From positions 4,650,001-4,714,000 of the forward strand of contig NC_088936.1 of NCBI RefSeq assembly GCF_033473495.1: DNA of 64,000 bases, in the 5' to 3' direction. Below the pieces are notes generated by a model that saw nothing but the letters and a program-made list of their open reading frames with translations, searched no databases and was not told the origin of the DNA. This document shows, one piece after another, positions 29,881 through 39,291 of the stretch. The translations under genes were made by a program, and so were the position numbers. Source of the stretch: Cercospora beticola (lineage: Eukaryota; Ascomycota; Dothideomycetes; Mycosphaerellales; Mycosphaerellaceae). Position 1 is the first letter of the stretch. The number at the start of each line of letters is the position of its first letter.

Positions 29881-32800
29881 ATGGCGCCTACCACCGGCCA
29901 ACCCAAAGCATACGCCAGCAAGAACGCGGGTGCGCTGGCTTCTACCACTATGCAAATGGACTTTGGCGCGTGGATGCAAGCCGATACGACAGCAAGCTCG
30001 GCAAAGATCCGCGATCTACTTGCCAACGCAAAGCGCGATGTCCTGGAGGCTGAGAAGACCAAGGCACGCGAAGAGATCCGGCGACAGACCGCTGAGATAA
30101 AGCAGAGGCTCCGGGACAAGCCCTGGCTCGCGACTAATGCTACAGTCCTAGATGAGCTCGCAGCAGTTGCAAGTGAAGCACAAGTGGAGCATGTCAATAG
30201 GCTCACTACTACCTGGACTAAGCTGGGGGACGAGGTGCAGAGCGCCCAGAAGCGACACGAAGTTCGGAAATCAGAAATGGACGACGAGCTCACCGACAAA
30301 CGCCGAAGCCTGGTCGCGACACAGCAGGAGATAGCTCGTCTCTCGGGTGACCGTGATCACGCAAAACAGGCTCTTGCAGACAAGTTGAAGGAGAAGGAGG
30401 CCCTCGTCGAGATGGTCGCAGCGGAGCAGCTTCAATTGCAGAAGGCCAAGACCGAGCACGAGGGCCTCGTCAAAACCCGGCAGAGCGAAGAAAGACGTGC
30501 CCACGACCTTGCTGCCCACATTAAGGAACAGGAGTCGAAAGTCTCAGCTGTGCAGGCCTCGTTGGTTCAAGCTGAGGAGGAGAGCAAGTCTCAGCTCCAA
30601 GCTCGAGAGCAAGAGCTTGCCGGCCTTGCCGCGAACAAGCAGTCATTGACAAGTACGATTCAGGAGAAAGAAGAAGTTGTGCAGAAGCTGAAGCACGAGC
30701 ACGAGGGCCTAGTCTCGCAGCACAAGAAAGCACTCAGCGCGTTGAAGGACGAGCAGCAGGGCATCGTGGCACAACATGAGCAGGAGATGAGAAAGCGGAA
30801 TGTTCAGCACAATGAGCTCGTCTCGAACAGAAAAAAAGAGTTTGATGACCTGCAGCAGCAGCATGAAGCTCAAGTTGAGCGTCACCGAAAACGAATAAAC
30901 CATCTCAATAACGAACACGACAAGCTTATCGCACAGCACAAGGAAGAGGCGACCAAGCTGAGACGTGAACACGAGGCCCTCGTCCAACAGCAGCAGGGAC
31001 AGACAACTGAGTTGAAGCAAAAGCACGATGCCCTTGTTGAGGAGTGTCGAGCGGAACGAGCACGACAGGAGGCCCTGGAGGAGCGCAAGGGTCGCCTCGA
31101 GCGACTGGTTACCAGAGTGGAAGAACAAGGTCACGACCTGCGGATGTCAAGCGGGCGTCTACAAACGACCAAGCGTGCTGCGATGTTCCTCGTGGCGATA
31201 ATGATGCTCAAGATACGTGCCTTGCTCCGCGGTCACGATCTCGCTCACAGGAGGCAGAGAGGCCGACTCCACGCCAGCGTCTCCATCAGCCAAGTCCTGC
31301 ATGCGCGCGTCTCCTCACTCGAGGGCGACAAGCAGGCCTTGCTCAACGATACAGCTACTCTAAGATCACAGCTGCTGGATTGGAAAGATGGGGTTCGACT
31401 ACTGCAGTTGCAGCTTGGTCGGGCAAAAGGCATGCTCAAGGCCAAGGACGCGTCAATTCGATCGCTCAACCGTCGTCTGATAGAGCAGGACGAGGCCTCC
31501 GTCTCCATGGTCGCAGCACTCTCGGTCGTGTTGCAGGCCTCATACGTGAGCCTCGGTCAGCACAGGAAGCTTGTGCCCATTCAGAGGCAGCGAATCACTC
31601 GACTGCATAATGCGAATACGTCCCAGCACCAATCGTCCGCGAATAGAGAGTCAGTCCTCGTCCAGCAGATTCAGGGCTTGCAACAGCAGGTGGCACAGGC
31701 TGTCAAGGAGTCGACCTGGCGTACTCGCAAGGGACGCATTCAAGCGAGAAAGGTTCGCGCCCTTCGTACGAAAGCTCACCAGCTCCAGGGAGACAACCAA
31801 GCCCTGCGCTCGAACATGCATGAGAGGAGCCTTGAATTACAGTCACAACTTGACAAAGCAAAAGACCAAGTCCTGGTTGCTCGAAAGGAGGCCTCAATTG
31901 CTGAAGTCCGCCTTTTCCAGGCAGACGAAGATCTAGCCAACATGGCGAGCGAATGCCACGAGCTGGATGATGAGATTGACAAAGCAAAACATCAAGTCCT
32001 GATTGCCGAGCAGGAGGCCCTGGTCGCTGAAGTGTGCCATCTCCGGGCAGACGAGGATCTAGCTAACATCGCGAGCGAATGTCACGAGCTACACGATGAG
32101 GTGGAGGAGCTCAACCACGCCCAGTCCTCGTTGCTTTCCCGACAGAGCGAGCTTGAAGATGAATTATCGAGCGTGGTATTGTGTCTCATTGATCTTACCA
32201 AGCAAGCCCGGGGCCTCATCTCCGAGAAGAACGTCCAGATCGCAACGTGGAGCGATGAGGCAGGCCGATGGAAGGAAGCGTATGTCTTGATCAAAGCTGA
32301 TTGGGTGGAGGATCGGGAGTACATAGAGGATCAAGACCTCGTCATCGAAGAACTTGAGGAGCAGGTTGCTGAGTTGGCAACTGAGCACAAAGACGAGCTT
32401 ACAAGTGCAGGCATCCTGGCCGAAGCCCAAGAGAACCATGTCCACAAGCTGCGCGCCGATGTGAGGAACGCCAATGCCACCGTCCAGCTCACGACACAGC
32501 AAACCCAAGCTCTGGGCCTACTAGTTGCAGAGCAAGGCATAGCACTTCATCTCCGGCAGCAGGCCATTGACCAGGCGGCCGAGGTGAACAAAGGTTTGGT
32601 GCGCTCGGGCAAACGTGTCACCTACCAGGGCCGGCACTGTCGATCGACTGCTGTAGGAATGGAGGAAGTGATCGGCACTGTCCTCAAGGAGGTACTACAG
32701 AACATGACGAGCATGAAGACGAAGTACGAGCGTCGCCTCCACCAAGCATCTCAAAGAGCTACTGCCAAGGACAAGACATACCAAGACCTGCTGGCTCGTG

Positions 32801-33246
32801 CACGCATAGAATTTGTACAGCAACAGAGGATGTACGAGGACAAGATCTACAAATTGATGCGACGAGGCCCTGCTCCTATCGCCCAGACAGCAGTCAAGCG
32901 GCTGTTGCTGGCGGTCGCGCAACAGCTGGAGATGGAGCACGAAGAAAAGACTAGGCTCCATGTGGGAGAGTTCGAGCAGGAATTGGGCAAGCTTCAGCAG
33001 ACGATCACGGAATCCAAGCAGGAAGTAACCTCATACAAAGGCCTCGTACTCAAGTTCAAGAAGGCGAACGAAGAAAAATCGGCCATGATGAGGCACCTGG
33101 CGGACGAGGTTCCGCGTTCTATTGGGCAGTACCAGCATGAGGTGAGATCGCTACAACGGCTAGTGCTGCTGGCCAAACAGCAATCTCAGGAGCAGAAGGA
33201 AAAGTTGAAAGAGTTGATGGAGGTCATGTCGCGTGTCATGGGTTGA
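29881..33246 (+). CDS. Island gene D: 1121-aa coiled-coil protein
   Basis: Start at ATG 29881 (CCCGCGATGGCG); ATG 29698 is an in-frame alternative. From residue ~70 to the end almost everything is predicted helix with heptad-like spacing, as in SMC-hinge-less or myosin-tail-type proteins, but no head or nucleotide-binding domain is visible. Between residues ~170 and 400 there is a loose ~17-residue repeat built on H-E-x-L-V-x-Q-H (EHEGLVKTRQ, EHEGLVSQHK, REHEALVQQQ, KHDALVEECR), in which the LV core is encoded by the island motif. Bases 31849-31977 and 31978-32106 are a tandem 43-codon duplication. A short hydrophobic segment (AAMFLVAIMMLKIRALL, residue ~440) interrupts the coil. A structural or scaffolding role is inferred; the family is unknown. 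Confidence 0.7.
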   Translation: MAPTTGQPKAYASKNAGALASTTMQMDFGAWMQADTTASSAKIRDLLANAKRDVLEAEKTKAREEIRRQTAEIKQRLRDKPWLATNATVLDELAAVASEAQVEHVNRLTTTWTKLGDEVQSAQKRHEVRKSEMDDELTDKRRSLVATQQEIARLSGDRDHAKQALADKLKEKEALVEMVAAEQLQLQKAKTEHEGLVKTRQSEERRAHDLAAHIKEQESKVSAVQASLVQAEEESKSQLQAREQELAGLAANKQSLTSTIQEKEEVVQKLKHEHEGLVSQHKKALSALKDEQQGIVAQHEQEMRKRNVQHNELVSNRKKEFDDLQQQHEAQVERHRKRINHLNNEHDKLIAQHKEEATKLRREHEALVQQQQGQTTELKQKHDALVEECRAERARQEALEERKGRLERLVTRVEEQGHDLRMSSGRLQTTKRAAMFLVAIMMLKIRALLRGHDLAHRRQRGRLHASVSISQVLHARVSSLEGDKQALLNDTATLRSQLLDWKDGVRLLQLQLGRAKGMLKAKDASIRSLNRRLIEQDEASVSMVAALSVVLQASYVSLGQHRKLVPIQRQRITRLHNANTSQHQSSANRESVLVQQIQGLQQQVAQAVKESTWRTRKGRIQARKVRALRTKAHQLQGDNQALRSNMHERSLELQSQLDKAKDQVLVARKEASIAEVRLFQADEDLANMASECHELDDEIDKAKHQVLIAEQEALVAEVCHLRADEDLANIASECHELHDEVEELNHAQSSLLSRQSELEDELSSVVLCLIDLTKQARGLISEKNVQIATWSDEAGRWKEAYVLIKADWVEDREYIEDQDLVIEELEEQVAELATEHKDELTSAGILAEAQENHVHKLRADVRNANATVQLTTQQTQALGLLVAEQGIALHLRQQAIDQAAEVNKGLVRSGKRVTYQGRHCRSTAVGMEEVIGTVLKEVLQNMTSMKTKYERRLHQASQRATAKDKTYQDLLARARIEFVQQQRMYEDKIYKLMRRGPAPIAQTAVKRLLLAVAQQLEMEHEEKTRLHVGEFEQELGKLQQTITESKQEVTSYKGLVLKFKKANEEKSAMMRHLADEVPRSIGQYQHEVRSLQRLVLLAKQQSQEQKEKLKELMEVMSRVMG
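31849..32106 (+). repeat. Tandem 129-bp duplication inside gene D
   Basis: Two adjacent 43-codon units share the frame DKAKxQVLxAxxEA, then AEV, then ADEDLANxASECHEL. The unit length is a multiple of three, so the duplication lengthened the coil without breaking it. Confidence 0.8.
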
Positions 33247-33762
33247 GAGGTGTATGCTGAAGGCTGAGGATGACAAACCTAGTGTGGAGATCAAGGCTTG
33301 TCCCAAGAGCTCACTGCCGGTGCTCTGGGCAGAGGACACGGACAAAGGCGTTGTAGGTAGATATCCCTGTGCAATGATTGCTGAGACACCGGCTATCGCA
33401 CGCAGACACCAAGGCTACAATAGTCGACGAGCTCAAGGCTGAAGATGAAGGTAGAAAAAATCATTTGTAAATATTCAGTACAGAACCTGGTGATCGCAAT
33501 AAAATGCACAAGCCCATGGCCTCGTAGATACAAGATAATCAATGTTGTAGCCACGGCGCTTTGCCTCAACCAAGCCTCGACAAGAATACTGGTCGTTACT
33601 GATGTTGTTCGAAAACAGGTCCTACGACCACAACCCTGCCGGTGTCTTTGCTCGGTCATCACTTCTTTGCCATCTGGCTTGGTCTCCAAGGCGTGGTGGT
33701 AGCTCTCCTTCAAAGACCTGCTCTCCCAAGGCTACGACAGACAGGACGTTCTGATCTGGAGA
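33247..33762. other. Intergenic, between convergent genes D and E
   Basis: No supportable coding sequence. AT-richer patch at 33440-33560; a few loose motif variants (GGTCCTACGACC near 33620). Confidence 0.5.
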
Positions 33763-34734
33763 CTATCTCAGACACAAGCCCTTCCTGTTCGTACATGTTT
33801 GGCATGCAGCTTTCGATCTTTCCGTAGTCCATTTGAATGAGGTCTGTCCACTCAAGTGCTTGAGGCGGAGGCACTTGTCGTAGCAGCCTTTGTCTCGCCA
33901 ATCAGGCTTCTCCGCATCGAGCTTCGCAACTAGCTCGCGTACCTGGAATACGATGGTCGCCGGGAGAGAGGATTGGGGTACCACGACGAGGGCTCCGTTC
34001 TCAAGGACCGAGCCCTGGACCAGAGGCTGCGATGTGGCAGATGTCTCCGATGGTGCAGCCTGTGACCGAGACGAAGCGGGCGTAGAGGGGTTGGTAGGGC
34101 GAGGCCGCGACAGAGTGGAGCGATGGGTCTCGAGGCCTCGACGTGAGTGGGTTTTACGAAGCGTGGAGCTCGATGTAGCAATTGACTCCGTAGGTACAGT
34201 CTGTGGCCGAGACGAAGGTGGGGTGGAGGTGATGGCACGGCGAGTACGAGCCAGGGTGGAGCCATCAGAGTCCAGGGCTTGGGAAGACTGGATCACATGA
34301 GGCATCGGGCTTGATGTATCAGCTGTCTCGTCCGATACAATCTGAGACCAAGACGAAGTTGTTGGAGACGCAACGGCCGGCTGATCACGCGCTGAGGCGA
34401 AGCGCTGTCTCTTTGACGCTGGGTTGGCATCGTCCACATGGTGTAATGCGCTTGATGTGACAGGCGTCTCCGTAGACCGAGCCTGCTGCTCTGTCTCGGT
34501 CTGCGAAGTAGTAGTGGCAGCGCGTGTACTCAGTGAGTCGGAGCGCTTCCTCTTGGAGGCCTTGTTCACTGGCTAGGACGAGTCAGGGCGGAGGCCTCAT
34601 CTCATGTGCGTGACACTTACTTGTAGCATCAGGCGCATGCTTTGGTACATCGCAAGGAAGTCTTCATGATTCTTGACTAAGGCTGCCTCCTCTTCGGCGA
34701 GATTAAAGTTGTCGAGCTGGGTGGCACCTTCCAT
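33763..34734 (-). CDS. Island gene E: Ser/Thr-rich protein with C-terminal Cys cluster
   Basis: Exons 34621-34734 and 33763-34572 flank a 48-bp intron with donor GTAAGT and acceptor TCCTAG; the joined frame gives 307 residues. Exon 1 encodes a short helical start (MEGATQLDNFNLAEEEAALV). Then comes a basic patch (NKASKRKRSDSL, a likely nuclear localisation signal) and ~170 residues of Ser/Thr/Pro/Arg-rich disorder with quasi-repeats of the type TSSWSQ / PSSRPQ / ASSRSQ. The C-terminal ~85 residues look folded (LPATIVFQVRELVAKLDAEK, DWRDKGCYDKCLRLKHL) and end with Cys-X2-Cys-X6-Cys (ACQTCTNRKGLC), a possible zinc site with the preceding CYDKC. The intron holds an island-motif variant (GATGAGGCCTCC). 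Divergent from the SNF2 gene, with 289 bp between start codons. Confidence 0.65.
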
Positions 34735-35023
34735 CAGGGGTTCAGGACGAGGGCCTCGTCTCGGAAGACGATGACCGGGCTGCGTTGACGGAGCCCAGAG
34801 CCTTTCGAGAAGCTGTGGAATATCTGAGAAGTCTGAGCATAGGTACCGAGGGAGTGCTTGATAAGGGCGTGGTGCTGGTGTTGGTGTTAGAGAGTTGAGT
34901 CAATGTTGATGTGGAGCCAAAGTCAGCGGTCCGTGCGCGGGACCCACTTTCGCATGTGTTAAACTTCGATCATCCACTTTCGCTTCTTCACCCACCTCGA
35001 CACAACCTAACAACACATCGAAA
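34735..35023. promoter_or_regulatory. Bidirectional promoter between island genes E and F
   Basis: Contains a complete island palindrome at 34746-34760 just upstream of gene E's ATG and GGTCCGTGCGCGGGACC at 34928-34944, whose ends GGTCC/GGACC form an inverted repeat. The latter lies ~85 bp upstream of the SNF2 gene's ATG. Confidence 0.5.
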
Positions 35024-37745
35024 ATGGCGAATCCAGCTGCTGAGCATATACGGGTGGCTGGCAGAATCGCAGCTGCTGTCGCAAACTGGGGCGATCCCAT
35101 GGACGAGTCAAGCATTTTTGATGATGTTGATGAAGATGCTGAGCTACGAGCGCATGATTTATATGCCGCCAACATTCCACTTTCCGGTTGGCTAGACAAT
35201 TTCGCAGCTGCACAAGAAATAAGACGTCGCCAAGACTATTGCAACAAAATGCGGATCGACTACCAGGGTAGGACCGAGGCCTCATACTTCAACATACCAG
35301 AGGAGCCTGAGAACCCAGACCTCGCATCATACATGAGAGAACTCCAACGCGGCAAAAAGAGCATTGACGACGAGGGCCTAGTGGGGCACGCCGCCGACGT
35401 TGCAGACGAGGCCCTGGTCGAAGGTGAAGTTCCATTGGCAGGCTTCGACATGGTCGATGAACAAGCCCCTGCGGTGGGTCCAGCGCGCGCGGAACGAGCT
35501 CAGAGACCACGGCGTCGAATGACGTTCGAAGACGACGTCAAGCTCAGGGCCGTACTACTGGAGACCAAGCACATGGTCGAAGAGGGTGTCGCCAATGCCC
35601 GTCGCAATCATGTCAAAACACGCGCAATCGCTGACGATGACCTGGTCCTGGGCATGGAAGACCGAGCCGACTCACAAGGTCGTACGATCCGCCTCGAAGG
35701 ATACCAGCGAGAGGCTATAGGCAGGATTGAGCACTCTCTCCGTCTGAGACGAGGCGTTATCCTAGCAGACGAGATGGGGCTTGGAAAGACGCCGACAATA
35801 GTCGCCGTCATTCAACGGACCGTCAACAATGCAGCACCAGGCATGAGCCCTTTGATTGTGATCTGTGTCCCAGCTAGTCTTCTGGACAACTGGACATCAG
35901 AGCTTGGACGAGCCCCCGACCTTCGTGTATACCACATGGCTGACGACGAGGCCCTGGACGCGCGGACAATTCGTCGCCGGTTCGACGTAGTCCTCGTGTC
36001 ACAGCAAAAGCTAGGTCGGAGGTATGGAGCCCTGCTCCTCAAGTATCGACATTGGCAGGCAGTAGCCGAAGGACGAGAGGTTGAGCTCCGTGACCTGCTT
36101 ACAGAGAGGAACAAGAAGGTCGCCTGGCAGGGTGATGCGAAGAGGGAGGAGGAAGCCACATCCTCGCTTGAAGCGAACGGCTTGATCGTTGATGAGGCCC
36201 ATGCCATTCGAAACCAGGCCACAGCTCTGGCTCGCGCTTTGAATGCCTTCAAGGCCTCGTCTAGGATTGCTGTGACCGGCACTCCATTGCAGAACGGCGT
36301 GACGGACCTCGGAGGCCTGTTCACGTTTCTCAATCTCCCACCTTTCAACCTACCCTCACTCTTCAGAGCATGCTTCAGTTCAAAAAAGAATTCTGGAAAG
36401 CTCAAAAAGAAGACGAGGGCGTTGAACCGCCAGAACAATGCCATTCTCGCAAGCATCAGGTCTTGTGTCACTATTCGACGTCAACAAGACGGCTACTATG
36501 AAGGCGACAAGATCCTCGAGTCGGTCGGGTACGACAGTCATAGATGGAACTGCAGGCTCAGTGATAGCGCACAAGACTACCAGCAGATGACACAAGACAT
36601 GTGGGATGCCAAATATAAGGCCGATCTTGAGGACGAGCGCAGAGAGGACCGTGATGCGGCAGAGGCCAGACATCCCAAGCGGACAGACCTAGCCCAGGCC
36701 CTCCTTGAAATCAATCTCTGTCGCATGCATGTTCTGCACCCGGACCTCATTCATGCAAAATATGGCGATTATGGCGTCGAAGATGTGCACGAGGCTCAGC
36801 CAGGTGATCTTGCGGGTTACGACGTGAACCCGATTGAGGCCCTCGAGCCTGGTGATCCAGAGGTGGCAAACGCTGTCCCACAGCCCAGGCCCGAAGACCG
36901 TGCGGCGGACCTCAACGAAAAGGCCCGCAAAAAGCTTAATCGCAGACGGATGCGTTTCCTTGAGAGGTTCTTCAACGACAAGACTCTGTGGCAATCAGAC
37001 CGGTTCTATGCCGTTGTCGAGGAACTTATCAAGCTCTACGACCAGCGCGTTGCAGAAGCCGCTCGTCTCCCTTCGATATGGCAGAGGAGGAAGTACTTGG
37101 CCGAGCACAAGATCTTGGTGTTCTGCGAATTTCTCTCGGCCCTTGATATTCTCGAAATCGGACTTCAACATATGCGACCCGATATCAAGGTCCTGCGCTT
37201 CGATGGTCATGTCACCAAGAACCAGCGTCAGGCCGCCAAGTCAGCATTTGAAGAAGTAGGCAAGCATTGGGAACGGTACAATGACGAGAGTCCCGTGGAA
37301 GATCTGCCTATGAACGACGAGGCTAGCATCATGTTTGTCACGAACAGAGCCGGGTACGAGGGGCACAACTTCGTACATGCTACTGATGTTTTCATCATTA
37401 GTCCCAGCTGGAACCCGACTATCGAGGACCAGATCATATGCCGCGCTGCACGGAAAGGCCAAAAGAACAATGTCCGCCTGCACCGCTTCTACTCAGAGCT
37501 AAGCATTGAAGGCCGGGTCGTCAGCATTCAGCGAGTTAAGAGGTACTACGTCGACATGATCCTCGACGACAGCTTCGTCTTAAGGCACTCGGAGGCTCTC
37601 CTCAACGCCACCGATGATTCCTGGATCGAGAAGGTAAGTCCAGGTCTTCTTGGTACGTGGACGAGGCTTCGTCGCTAACGTGATTGAATAGATCGGATAC
37701 AATCGAGTCAAAACCGCTTTTGAGCGAGGAGACATCCTCTTGTAG
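35024..37745 (+). CDS. Island gene F: SNF2-family ATPase/helicase-like protein
   Basis: Exons 35024-37633 and 37692-37745 are joined across a 58-bp intron (GTAAGT...GAATAG), giving 887 residues; without splicing the C terminus is different. SNF2 motors use ATP to translocate on DNA and remodel nucleosomes or strip proteins. Motifs seen: Q-like GYQREAIGRIEHSLRLRRG, Walker A DEMGLGKT (residue ~249), DEAH box in LIVDEAHAIRNQ (~390), motif III VTGTPLQNGVTDLGGLFTFL, then the second lobe: KILVFCEFLSALDILE, LRFDGHVTKNQRQAAK, GYEGHNF (~777), and motif VI in IICRAARKGQKNNVRLHRFY. The first ~190 residues are specific and acidic, with DEGLV/DEALV motif copies; even the DEAH codons sit in a motif variant. 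No bromo-, chromo- or RING domain was seen. The only island protein with a clear enzymatic family. Confidence 0.85.
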
Positions 37746-38353
37746 CTGCACAGGGTGTATGTAGTGGGCGATGCAATTGAGACCTAGGCCTCGTCTCATG
37801 CGACGGACAGGCGTAGTGACAAGGCGTGACCAGGGAACCCGCCTCGTCAGCTTGCAGCATAGGCCACTTGGTTTTGACGGGCCATGTACCTGGTGTGCGT
37901 ATGCGATAATGCGCCGCTTTCAGATAGCGAGAGAATCACAAAGCCAAAGCATAGCGCTATATCTAGAGGCACCAAGCCTAGTGTCAGATCATCTCGTTCG
38001 TGTTCGCTCCTTCACATAAAGCCGAATGCCTGGTCTTCAGCCGTGCACCAATTTGATAGCGCATGCGACAGGACGACGGCCTGGTCCTGCGCCCAGGCAC
38101 GGGGCCTTGTTGCAGGTCCTGTCGCAAAAGACGGAGGCTTGTATCGCATCTGCCCTACCGTCCTATTGAAGCCACAGTGATAATCAGGTGCAGACGAAGC
38201 TCGAGGCGTGAATACATGCACTGACACCTGCGCTCCAGAAGCACGATCGCAAATCAGCACGACGTGGCAGTCACACAACGCTCCTGCTCTTCCCACGCAC
38301 CCACAGCATTGATTTTTACAACACAACCCCAGTCACCGCATTACCTGCACGCA
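37746..38353. other. Intergenic with several motif copies
   Basis: Contains GACCTAGGCCTCGTC (37781-37795), GACGGCCTGGTCC near 38073 and further variants, plus a CA-rich leader for gene G. No supportable coding sequence. Confidence 0.5.
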
Positions 38354-39069
38354 ATGGCTCGCAAGGTCAGCCGCAAAGACTCAGCCCTTCGATTCGACAG
38401 CTCCGCTGTAAGGAGACGGCGCACAGCCCCTCCACAATTAACGTCAACGAACGGGTGCATCCCAGGCGAGATCCTGCGCCAACGATACGTGCGCTTCGTT
38501 CGCGGTACTGCAATACACCGACCATCACATTCGTCTTCACCTTCCCCGGCGCCAAAGAAAGAAGAGCCAGAAGAACGCGATGTTACGCAGGACAATCCCA
38601 CAAGCTCCCAGTCGTTTCTGCGATCTAGCCCTACCGCTGTTCAAATAAAGAGAGGAAGACGAGCGGCAAGCGCAGAGATGGCACCAGCAAGTGAACAGGT
38701 AGGACGAGGCCTCCGTTGCTTGAAGCACGGACTGACCAGGTGTAGCAACCAGACGGCGCCCATCACTCGACCTCGCAGCTCTTCCTGCCATCCAGCCCCA
38801 CTGTTCTGCGTCAACAACGAAAGAGAGAGCAGGAGGCGTTGCAAGCTGTGCGCACACAGGGTGTAGGTTGCGTGTTCCTTCCGAGTGACACATTTGACTC
38901 AGACTTGCCGCAGAGAACGCAGCCCTTCTTGGAAGATGAACCTGCACTACCAGGCCCTCGTCAAGACAGAGACGAGGCCTCTGGCGCCAGACGAGCGAGG
39001 AAGAAGCGCATCCAACCATCATCAATGGAGGTACAAGCCTGGTCGCAGTCACCAGAGTATAAGAGATAG
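38354..39069 (+). CDS. Island gene G: small basic hypothetical protein
   Basis: Exons 38354-38698 and 38746-39069 are joined across a 47-bp intron (donor GTAGGA, acceptor GTGTAG), giving 222 residues in frame. The unspliced reading frame instead ends in a Cys/Arg-rich random tail, so splicing is favoured. The N terminus is basic (MARKVSRKDSALRF, RRRRTAPP), then a possible folded patch (PGEILRQRYVRFVRGTAI), then Ser/Pro/Glu-rich disorder. Exon 2 continues with SQLFLPSSPTVLRQQRKREQ and a second basic block (RRARKKRIQPSS). Basic patches suggest nuclear or DNA-binding behaviour; no family is recognised. The intron includes GACGAGGCCTCC, and exon 2 has two motif copies near 38960-38985. Confidence 0.55.
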
Positions 39070-39291
39070 CTCGTGGATAAGGAATGAGCTGGGCACTGGC
39101 AGCGTTTGGAGGGATGGTTCTCGGTTCAGATCTACGCAACAGCCGTCTTGTGGGCAGGTTGCAGCTTCGGATACTGCTTGTAGTGACGATGCCTCGCCAA
39201 TGTACATACAATCATGATAAGGCCTCCGTCCTCGTGTCAGCAATCTGAACTTCCCTCTCTCACGTTCTCGAATCAGCAACGTGCTCCCATC

